The notes beneath the pieces are model-generated. The model was not told the DNA's origin and did not search any database. It saw only the letters and a program-made list of their open reading frames with translations. A DNA stretch of 5,770 bases. Source: CAXDOZ01 sp963991145. GTDB taxonomy: Bacteria; Bacteroidota; Bacteroidia; Chitinophagales; JABDMM01. Location: positions 1 through 5,770 of the forward strand of contig CAXDOZ010000139.1 in assembly GCA_963991145.1 (NCBI GenBank), in the 5' to 3' direction. Below, piece after piece: positions 1 through 5,682 of the stretch (position 1 is its first letter; the number at the start of each line of letters is the position of its first letter). The position numbers and the translations under genes are program-made.

Positions 1-51
1 ATCCGACATTTCTGCCTGGCTCGTGGGCTCGGAGATGTGTATAAGAGACAG
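1..51. other. Untrimmed Illumina Nextera adapter (P7 end + i7 index + Read 2/mosaic end)
   Basis: This is sequencing adapter, not genome. Bases 33-51 equal the 19-bp Tn5 mosaic end, and bases 20-51 equal the 3' part of the Nextera Read 2 transposon adapter without a mismatch. Base 18 also fits, and base 19 is G where the adapter has T. Bases 10-17 read TTCTGCCT, which I recall as the oligo form of Nextera i7 index N703. Bases 1-9 match the end of the P7 primer (ATACGAGAT) except at positions 3 and 7. In total about 48 of 51 bases fit, in the right order and spacing. The orientation is that of read-through off the end of a short insert. Native sequence begins at base 52. Confidence 0.97.
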
Positions 52-934
52 GACCGGGCCCTCCCGGAACACCATTTGACCAACTGAAATTATAGGTCGC
101 TGGATCTCCTCCTAAAGCGAGGGCTGAGATATCGGTGCAATCGCCAATACAAATGACCGTATCTACGGCTGATGCTGTAACGCTAAGAGGGCAATCATTA
201 ACCAGAATGCTTACGAATACCGTTTGCTCGATCAGGCTGTCACAGGCATCAACAAAGAAGGTTTGAAGCCTTAATGTGTAATTGCCATTTGCATTTAATC
301 CAGGACTAAAGTTGATCGTGAAGCTCTGGGCAACACCGTTCTGGCAGTTTATAGGTGTAACACTTGTTACTGTTTGGCCCTGCGGGCCGAATATCTGAAA
401 GTCACTGGCATCAAGAGAATCACATCTCAGAGATTGATCCACAGTAAGGGTTAAAACACTTGTTGAACAAGGAGGGTTTGGAACAGGGTCAAAAACAGGG
501 AGAGCAGGATTACTTACAAATGCTACCCAGTTAGCAATCCAACCGGTACCGGTTACTGAGGCATCAGAGCTGAAATGAATGGTGAGATAACCGCTCTGCG
601 CAATAACTGTAGGTGGTAGGTTACTCCCGGATTGAGGTGGGGCAAGGAGTGTAGAGTTCGTGTCTGGTCCATCGAAAAGTCTTACAATGTCCTCGCCGAG
701 CTCTGTTTGGAAGCTACTGAAGTTTAAAATGATCGAGTCTGCACCGGGAACACAAATAGTAAAGGTGAAATTCTCATTATGATCGTAATTACCGGCTGGT
801 TGGCCGGCATCAGAATCAAGCAAGGTACCCTGACACCTATTTACGGTTTGATTGCTCATGTTGTAGGTCTGAGCATTCAGGCCAAAGGAGGCAAGCAACA
901 GGATAAATGATATGTAGAAACTCAGCTTCCTCAT
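52..934 (-). CDS. Secreted CUB-domain surface protein, C-terminus missing at contig end
   Basis: The first 294 residues of a probably much larger secreted protein; the frame is still open when native sequence ends at base 52. It starts MRKLSFYISFILLL, a signal peptide likely cut before Q22 or T23. Residues about 24-140 read as a CUB domain: a YNMSNQTV start, C34 and C61, an NENFTFTIC strand, LNFSSFQTE, D82 followed by LFDGP, and the closing GWIANW. Residues about 155-248 form an Ig-like beta region with Cys at 156, 171, 197 and 231. From about 252 a PKD/SprB-like repeat begins (VCxGxC-type motif, ALGGDP, FSWSNG, then the start of a PGGPGP-type strand). This layout is typical of Bacteroidota adhesin-like proteins exported by the type IX system, but the C-terminal sorting domain that would prove it is absent. 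The start ATG overlaps the stop of the upstream lipoprotein gene (ATGA, 931-934), implying translational coupling. Substrate or partner is unknown. Read-through into the adapter would add a false PVSYTHLRAHE-type tail. Confidence 0.9.
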
Positions 935-1371
935 TGAGCAATAATGGTAATGTCTGGCGTCTGAAGAATATTCGAATAATGTCCTGCTCTATCTCGAAGG
1001 ACAATTGTGTAATAGGTGGTTTCCTGTCCACCTGAACCGAGTAAGAAGGTGTTTCGAATATTTATCTCCAATGTGCCTTCAATTGAAACATTAGAACCAA
1101 TGGGGGATAATGGTCTTACGAAGTAGTTATCTGGATCAGGGAGTCTGGCATCTTGAACGAACAGACTGAAGCTATCTGGGTTCTCAAATCCGATATCACC
1201 GTCTCCGTCTCTATACTGAATTACGATCTGAATCGAATCTTCAAACTCGGTGATGGTCGTTGGACCAGCCGATAGAAGTGTGATCTCTGGCTCAATTGGG
1301 AAAGTAGTCTCATCCTTTGAGCAGGCACTAAAAAATAATATGGAGATACAGGCATAGTAGAGGTATCTCAT
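931..1371 (-). CDS. Small Ig-like lipoprotein with a DGDGDIG loop
   Basis: A 146-residue lipoprotein of unknown function. The signal peptide ends in the lipobox FSAC, with Cys17 as the predicted lipidated residue followed by SKDE. The rest looks all-beta: residues 53-62 read YRDGDGDIGF, an Asp-rich loop that resembles a calcium-binding turn and recurs in Bacteroidota lipoproteins, and residues about 118-134 (TTYYTIVLRDRAGHYSN) resemble the last strands of an Ig/fibronectin-type fold ending in D-x-AG-x-xSN. The ATG at 1371 lies one base after the stop of the cytochrome-like gene (TAATATG) and its own TGA overlaps the start of the CUB gene by four bases, so it is an internal operon member. Sitting between two exported proteins, it may be a surface accessory or anchoring subunit; that is inference from position only. 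Confidence 0.9.
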   Translation of the reverse strand: MRYLYYACISILFFSACSKDETTFPIEPEITLLSAGPTTITEFEDSIQIVIQYRDGDGDIGFENPDSFSLFVQDARLPDPDNYFVRPLSPIGSNVSIEGTLEINIRNTFLLGSGGQETTYYTIVLRDRAGHYSNILQTPDITIIAQ

Positions 1372-1372
1372 A

Positions 1373-2326
1373 TTACTGGAATTCGATTGTGAAATAATTC
1401 TTCAAATGCTCCAGGGAATTATAACCGGGCATGTAAACACCATCGTTCACATCATCGGCAACTTTGATCCTTACGAAGAGTTGTTGCCCGGAAGTGAATG
1501 TATCGATGCCTGTTAGGGTGTATTTGTAATAGTAATCAACCATGGATCCCGAATAGCCCATCATACTGATTGGAGAACCCAGAGTTTGCATTGTGTTTGG
1601 AGCGACAGAATCGATATAAGTTCTGCTAGGCCCTACTCTAATTTCTTCAATGGTCAGCAAATTTGCCGGCAATTGATCATCAACTGCACTGAAATAGATG
1701 TCAACTGAGGGAGCGCCTGCAGTCACCTGCATCATTCCCTGATTGTTTCTGCTGAATGGAGCCTGCACTCCGGCAGGAGTAGTTTGGATGCCAGCCATTT
1801 GGGGAACCATATTTGGCCATGTTGCTGTGACGCCGTTAATATCAGGAGCGCCGGCATTGATCCAGTTTCTAATATTTTGGATGTACTCGTCTTTCATTGC
1901 AGGCCAATCGCTATCAGGTTCAGTCACAAGAGGCATAATACCCGAGTTCCCACCCAGATCTTTGATCAGTCTTCTTACGAGCATAGATCTTTCCGAATCG
2001 CCGGGAAGAACCCTATAGTCTAAGCGATCAGTCGTATCATTCTTAATTATGTCGTGGTAGATCAGGCTGCTGTATGAGCTTTCGATTGTTCGAAAATCCG
2101 GTTCGAAGGTTCCATCGTGACAACCGCTGTTGGCACAGGTTGGAAGAAAGATATTCTTGTAAATCCCTTCTATACTGTTTGGGTCTAATTGAACAAGGCT
2201 TGCCGTATCGTTTGGATCATCGCCTCCCGGATTGTCAAAAGGGTTTGGCGGATCTTCCTTACTACAGGATGATACCATACCGGCGATCAAAGCCAGCAGC
2301 ATAATTGGAAAGAGCAGTTTCTTCAT
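1373..2326 (-). CDS. Cytochrome-c-like (PSCyt1-type) lipoprotein with CX4CH motif
   Basis: A 317-residue lipoprotein with lipobox VSSC (Cys21), then an Asp/Pro-rich linker (22-45). Residues about 50-162 follow the pattern of the planctomycete-type cytochrome c domain (PSCyt1): IYKNIFLPTC near the start, Cys64 and Cys69-His70 as the heme-attachment motif, VLPGDSERSMLVRRL (106-120, the family's PGD-x-x-x-S-x-L signature), GIMP (129-132) with Met131 as likely distal heme ligand, and IRNWINAGAP (152-161). The motif has four residues between the cysteines (CANSGCH) instead of the usual two, so covalent heme is plausible but not certain. Residues about 165-317 are a beta-rich region I do not recognise, ending in hydrophobic YFTIEFQ. 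The start follows the stop of the DUF1501-like gene directly (TAGATG). Expected role: electron transfer or redox sensing at the membrane with its operon partners (inference). Confidence 0.88.
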   Translation of the reverse strand: MKKLLFPIMLLALIAGMVSSCSKEDPPNPFDNPGGDDPNDTASLVQLDPNSIEGIYKNIFLPTCANSGCHDGTFEPDFRTIESSYSSLIYHDIIKNDTTDRLDYRVLPGDSERSMLVRRLIKDLGGNSGIMPLVTEPDSDWPAMKDEYIQNIRNWINAGAPDINGVTATWPNMVPQMAGIQTTPAGVQAPFSRNNQGMMQVTAGAPSVDIYFSAVDDQLPANLLTIEEIRVGPSRTYIDSVAPNTMQTLGSPISMMGYSGSMVDYYYKYTLTGIDTFTSGQQLFVRIKVADDVNDGVYMPGYNSLEHLKNYFTIEFQ

Positions 2327-3688
2327 CTATATCCTATCAAAAAGTGACATAGCCCGACCTGAAACATAGCCCTGACTGAGCACTTCATTCTTAATTCCTA
2401 AAACTTCTGCTATAGTAAGCACCCCGTCGGTGATATCACCAACCTGATTATTTTCTGATCCAACAACGAGGTTCTGATCTACACCCGGACCTACGATAGA
2501 ATTGAAGATCCTGGTTGAATTCTCATCACTGTGATCGTAAGCCAGCCAATCATTCTCATCAAGAATGGTGTTTGGCATTGAGTTTCTTCCGTGTTCCGGA
2601 GTAACCATCATAAAGGTGTCTCCCGCCATCTCAGGGATGTTGGTCTGAATATAGTTCCAGAGATGACCAACAGCGTGATCGCATCGGTGCAAAGCTCTCA
2701 GGTAGCCGGTAAAGTTTGAGTGGCAACCATCTACATCATTCATATTCACAACAAGGATCTTCGGCTTAAACCACTTAAGAACCTCACATGCATATCCGAT
2801 GATCTGCATATCGTTGATGTCATTCACCGGAGGATAAGCTATCGTGCCTGCATCCTTCTTAAGGAACATCTGACGCTTAAACTCCTTGATATCATGCTTC
2901 TCTTCAATGGTGTTTTCTACCCCAAGAATATTATCTGACTGAAGGTCAAATGACTTGTTGAGGAAGTCTTCCATTTCATAAACAGGACCTAACTCCTCTT
3001 CCGGGTGGTAAGCCTTAGCATTTCTGATATGGTCATCTCCATCTCTTCCGAAGACTACTGAAGGAGCCAGGAAGTTTGCGCCGTATTTGGCACCGTAATT
3101 TTCATTGATTGAGTAATTCAACAGTGGCGTTGAATTACCGATTCCGTTCCCTACAAACCAAACATCTGAGGCTTTATAGTTAAGGTGTTTTCTGGCGTAT
3201 TCGAAGATGGTTGGGTGAATTGGTCTTTGACGCAGTCCCTGATTTACCAGCGAGCTACCGGTAAGTAATGTCACCAAACCTGAATAGTGTCCAACTCCCG
3301 CTGCGGTACCCTCAGGGAAAAGTGTACCCAGCGTTTGAATTGATTGAGAGAGGATTGGAGGAAGGGGTTGCGATCCTGCCAGGCCTTGTGCAGGGTCGGT
3401 TCCGTAAACGATCTTTTGCTGAGGCGCCTGACCGTTAAGGATGTTATACATGACATTCCCCTCGTAAACAGAACCCTGAAGACCCTGGCTATCTGTGAGG
3501 TAACGCTGTAAAACGGATTCCTGCTGACGAACACCACCTGCAAACATCACATAAACTACGTGGCCTGCCATTGGAGATCCGGTTTGAGCAAATACTGCTG
3601 AACTTGGCAGAATGGTTGGAATTACCATACTTCCTGCGGTAGCGACCGCAGCTTTTTTGATAAACTTTCTTCTGTTCATAGCTGCCAT
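2327..3688 (-). CDS. Tat-exported DUF1501-like protein (alkaline phosphatase/sulfatase superfamily fold)
   Basis: With the ATG at 3688 this is 453 residues. The N-terminus has a twin-arginine signal (NRRKFIKK, residues 5-12) followed by a hydrophobic stretch to about AVFAQ (31-35), so a folded, perhaps metal-loaded protein is exported by Tat. Features pointing to the DUF1501/sulfatase-like fold: HVVYVMFAGGVRQQES (43-58) where the family has its first metal strand; HYSGLVTLLTGS (134-145); NDVDGCHSNFTGY (317-329) with D318, D320 and H323; a following ALHRCDHAVGHLW helix; VTPEHGR (362-368), equivalent to the family's DHG metal motif; and H386. The usual Asp of the first strand is absent, so catalysis is unproven. 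I chose 3688 because it sits one base after the upstream stop (TAATATG), the same junction as at 1371. ATG 3679 (MNRRKF) is an alternative; a TTG at 3721 would overlap the upstream gene. Substrate unknown. Confidence 0.87.
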   Translation of the reverse strand: MAAMNRRKFIKKAAVATAGSMVIPTILPSSAVFAQTGSPMAGHVVYVMFAGGVRQQESVLQRYLTDSQGLQGSVYEGNVMYNILNGQAPQQKIVYGTDPAQGLAGSQPLPPILSQSIQTLGTLFPEGTAAGVGHYSGLVTLLTGSSLVNQGLRQRPIHPTIFEYARKHLNYKASDVWFVGNGIGNSTPLLNYSINENYGAKYGANFLAPSVVFGRDGDDHIRNAKAYHPEEELGPVYEMEDFLNKSFDLQSDNILGVENTIEEKHDIKEFKRQMFLKKDAGTIAYPPVNDINDMQIIGYACEVLKWFKPKILVVNMNDVDGCHSNFTGYLRALHRCDHAVGHLWNYIQTNIPEMAGDTFMMVTPEHGRNSMPNTILDENDWLAYDHSDENSTRIFNSIVGPGVDQNLVVGSENNQVGDITDGVLTIAEVLGIKNEVLSQGYVSGRAMSLFDRI

Positions 3689-3689
3689 A

Positions 3690-4181
3690 TTAGTAGTAGA
3701 AGTATTCGTCAGAAATAGCAAATGCCAGATAGACCAGCTCAGGAGTCACATCCGGATTATTCTCCAGGTAATCCTGAAACCAGGCAAGTTCAATTGGAAG
3801 TGGCTTTCTCACAAAGAAGCGCTCATATGTTTCCTTTATGAAAGCCTCAGGGTCAGCGCGCATGTCCTGCTCAGATGGGAGGATCACACCCGGCTTATTC
3901 ATGAAATTGCTTACAACAAGTTCGTATGCAAGTCCTTTATCACCAATACCCTGAACTACTCGCCCGATCTCCAACATTTCATTTGCTGAAATTGCTTGTT
4001 GGAATAAGTTGGCGTGCAGCACAGCCAGGTATTGACTGTTGTTCTTCAGCTTATCCTTGGTAGGATTCTCCGGCAAAGCGCCAACTGGATTTACTCCATA
4101 ATAGAGAGGGTCCTTTTTACATCCACCGAGAAATGCAGCAGATAAGAACAAGATTAAGATGAGTGGTAAGATCTGTTTCAT
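3690..4181 (-). CDS. Short lipoprotein with two DUF1549/DUF4214-like helical modules
   Basis: A 163-residue lipoprotein with lipobox FLGGC (Cys21) followed by KKD. After a short linker it is mostly helical. Residues about 115-161 follow the pattern F-x-x-x-x-Y-x-x-x-x-x-R-x-P-x-x-x-E-L, then a closing helix and SDEY, and match the last module of the neighbouring 309-residue lipoprotein (AYQQLVGRNPTAEEL, ending TDEY). A more diverged copy seems to lie at about 51-95. The pattern recalls DUF1549 and DUF4214 (YRDLLGRxPxxxEL, ending near an S-x-x-[YF] motif). The gene starts seven bases after the stop of the 309-residue gene, with GAGG in the gap but only two bases from the ATG, too close for an ideal ribosome site. 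Its stop is one base before the DUF1501-like start. Likely a membrane-anchored partner of its neighbours; the molecular role is unknown. Confidence 0.88.
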   Translation of the reverse strand: MKQILPLILILFLSAAFLGGCKKDPLYYGVNPVGALPENPTKDKLKNNSQYLAVLHANLFQQAISANEMLEIGRVVQGIGDKGLAYELVVSNFMNKPGVILPSEQDMRADPEAFIKETYERFFVRKPLPIELAWFQDYLENNPDVTPELVYLAFAISDEYFYY

Positions 4182-4188
4182 AGCCTCA

Positions 4189-5118
4189 TCAATTAAAGTT
4201 TGCGTATTCGTCTGTCACCATGATCTTGAGCTGTACAGCCTGAAAGTCATGGTCTATAAAGAAAGCATCCATCTGGACACTCAATTCTTCTGCAGTTGGG
4301 TTTCTTCCAACTAATTGTTGGTAGGCCCAAATGATCGTTCCCTCGTAAAATGCTCTGGAATTGGTTACGATATCCAGATAATCACTTCTATCCTGACCAG
4401 TCATACCCAGAATGCTTCCGCTGCGGTTATTCTCGATCATTTCATAAGCTATATCGTACTCCTGAGAAGTTGGGAATCTGTAAAAGAGGTTATCAAATGT
4501 TGCATTGATAAAGTTGAAGGTATTCATGTTGATGATGTCATACACGAAGTTGTTCGATAAACGGCGGAACACCCCTTCAATCCCAATTCTTCCATATTGA
4601 TAATCCTGGCGAATAGTCAGGACATTATCGATCTCTTCAATATCCTGTCTGATATCTGCAGCGCTGGCAGAGTCACCAGCTGTGATCGCTCGATTTAAAT
4701 CTATACCGAGTAAACCTCTTTCTTCAGTTAGGTATCCATCTTCCACACCTTCGATCATTCGCTGCTTTCCTATATCGTAAATGCGCTGATAATACGCCTG
4801 CTCATATGAGGAGTCTCCAGGTACAAAAGTGGAATCGTGTTGGAGGCGGTAAACAATGATTGCTCTCGATTCAATACTTAAGCTATCGTCTCTTAGAATC
4901 TGGACATCTCTTGCGAGCTCTTCATCAAGAGCTTCTCTTCCAAGAAGGTCAATGTAGATACGGTTGACGTAGTTTTCAATAAGTACGGTGGGTACATAAT
5001 CCCCTGGAGGGGCATCATTATCTGGTATAAGCCTGGGTCCTTTCTCGCAGGATGTGAGAACGATACAGTATAGAAAAAAACCTAATATGGTTTTGTGTAT
5101 GCGTTGTGCCAATAGCAA
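4189..5118 (-). CDS. DUF1549/DUF4214-like lipoprotein with three repeated modules, TTG start
   Basis: About 309 residues, first gene of the tightly packed operon. The signal peptide has RIHK then a hydrophobic core ending in lipobox LTSC (Cys24), followed by EKGP. Residues 48-98 (ENYVNRIYIDLLGREALDEE, ending HDSTF) resemble the start of DUF1549 of planctomycete surface proteins. Modules of the same pattern recur at about 202-258 (FDNLFYRFPTSQE, ending NSRAF) and 260-306 (AYQQLVGRNPTAEEL, ending TDEY). Between them, residues about 105-190 form a charged helical insert with coiled-coil character (ASAADIRQDIEEIDNVL). No ATG lies between the in-frame stop at 5133-5131 and the signal peptide, so the start must be TTG at 5118 or TTG at 5112; both preserve the signal peptide. 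No catalytic motif is evident. Likely an outer-membrane or periplasmic scaffold working with the DUF1501-like and cytochrome-like proteins (inference from planctomycete gene pairs). Confidence 0.87.
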   Translation of the reverse strand: MLLAQRIHKTILGFFLYCIVLTSCEKGPRLIPDNDAPPGDYVPTVLIENYVNRIYIDLLGREALDEELARDVQILRDDSLSIESRAIIVYRLQHDSTFVPGDSSYEQAYYQRIYDIGKQRMIEGVEDGYLTEERGLLGIDLNRAITAGDSASAADIRQDIEEIDNVLTIRQDYQYGRIGIEGVFRRLSNNFVYDIINMNTFNFINATFDNLFYRFPTSQEYDIAYEMIENNRSGSILGMTGQDRSDYLDIVTNSRAFYEGTIIWAYQQLVGRNPTAEELSVQMDAFFIDHDFQAVQLKIMVTDEYANFN

Positions 5119-5199
5119 AGCTCTGGTGGTTTACCTTAAAGTTAAGGAATTCAGGGCTTTTTGGCTAGTCAAGGTCAATGCCAGTCTTACATATTGAAA
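5119..5199 (-). promoter_or_regulatory. Intergenic gap, candidate promoter region of the six-gene operon
   Basis: This 81-base gap is the only sizeable non-coding stretch and the only place where an operon promoter could sit without lying inside a gene. Read on the minus strand, TAACTTTA (5144-5137) differs by one base from the Bacteroidota -7 element TAnnTTTG. The nearest upstream TTG (5172-5170) is about 25 bases away, more than the usual 19-21, so the match is weak. The same spot holds a near-perfect inverted repeat, CCTTAA-CT-TTAAGG (5134-5147), which could be an operator or chance. I see no terminator hairpin with a T-run after the upstream gene, so read-through from it is possible. Confidence 0.3.
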
Positions 5200-5682
5200 T
5201 TATTGGCCCGTTCCTCCAGGTCCACCTTTACCCCGGTGTCCACCTTGCTCAAATTTATTCATGATCTGACGCTTGAATTCAGCTTCTACCATTGAGAGCT
5301 TTACGACCTTATTCAATGGGAGTACTTCGGTGAACTTTTGAGTGTATTCCTTCCATAGATCGAGTCTTGCCTGTTCCATTTCAAAATAGTCATCAATTGA
5401 TTGCTGAAGCTCTTCATCACTAAGGGCATCGGGGTCAAAGTTTTCGCCATACTTAGCTCTATGATCCTCTCTTATTGATCTGATCTGATTATTTACTTCA
5501 TTGTAAAGAGGCCAAAATTTTTCTGCCTCTTCTACTGTGAGATCCAACTGCATAGTGATGAAGGTCCTTTTAAAGGCTTCGATCTTTTCTTGCTTGCTCT
5601 TTTCTTCTTCGGTTTGAGCGAAGAGGCTAAGACTAATAAACAGGACTAATAAAAGGCTAGTAATAGATTTCATATTGATCAT
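5200..5682 (-). CDS. Spy/LTxxQ-like periplasmic protein, 'sensor of ECF-type sigma factor' type
   Basis: A 160-residue exported helical protein. The signal peptide MKSITSLLLVLFISLSLFAQ is probably cut after Ala22, with no lipobox. Residues 41-62 (FITMQLDLTVEEAEKFWPLY followed by NE) are the first LTxxQ-like motif of the Spy/CpxP relatives common in Bacteroidota, and residues about 119-141 (EVLPLNKVVKLSMVEAEFKR) are the second, closing helix. A charged helical stretch with coiled-coil character lies between. The tail from about 147 is Gly-rich and basic (GGHRGKGGPGG). Such proteins are often annotated as sensors of ECF sigma factors because they lie downstream of one; that gene would be beyond the contig edge here. 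Chaperone or stress-sensing activity in the periplasm is inferred from the family. ATG 5682 and ATG 5673 are both possible; the latter begins directly with MKS. The gene overlaps the upstream frame by 26 or 17 bases. Confidence 0.87.
   Translation of the reverse strand: MINMKSITSLLLVLFISLSLFAQTEEEKSKQEKIEAFKRTFITMQLDLTVEEAEKFWPLYNEVNNQIRSIREDHRAKYGENFDPDALSDEELQQSIDDYFEMEQARLDLWKEYTQKFTEVLPLNKVVKLSMVEAEFKRQIMNKFEQGGHRGKGGPGGTGQ

Noticed and set aside
33..51. Tn5 mosaic end, which could suggest a transposon at the contig edge
   Set aside because: It is preceded by Read 2 adapter, an i7 index and P7 sequence in exact library order, so it comes from library preparation, not from a resident transposon.
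837..1031. Minus-strand 64-codon frame across the junction of the small lipoprotein and the CUB gene
   Set aside because: Both neighbouring genes have convincing signal peptides and domains in other frames and already explain the sequence.
1743..2304. Plus-strand open frames of 76-91 codons opposite the cytochrome-like gene
   Set aside because: They lie wholly inside a well-supported minus-strand gene, overlap one another, and have no recognisable domain or signal peptide of their own.
3271..3543. Minus-strand 90-codon frame inside the DUF1501-like gene
   Set aside because: It is an alternative frame of a clear coding region and its product is Arg/Ser-rich with no domain.
3689..3721. TTG start at 3721 for the DUF1501-like gene
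   Set aside because: It would overlap the upstream gene by 32 bases and place 11 extra residues before the Tat signal; the ATG at 3688 gives the same TAATATG junction seen elsewhere in the operon.
3612..3989. Plus-strand 125-codon frame with a hydrophobic N-terminus
   Set aside because: It is antisense to the Tat signal and the 163-residue lipoprotein; the hydrophobic stretch is the reverse complement of the Ala-rich Tat signal. No independent support.
5162..5183. Possible terminator hairpin TGGC...GCCA after the LTxxQ-like gene
   Set aside because: The stem has only four pairs with a 14-base loop and no T-run follows on the minus strand.
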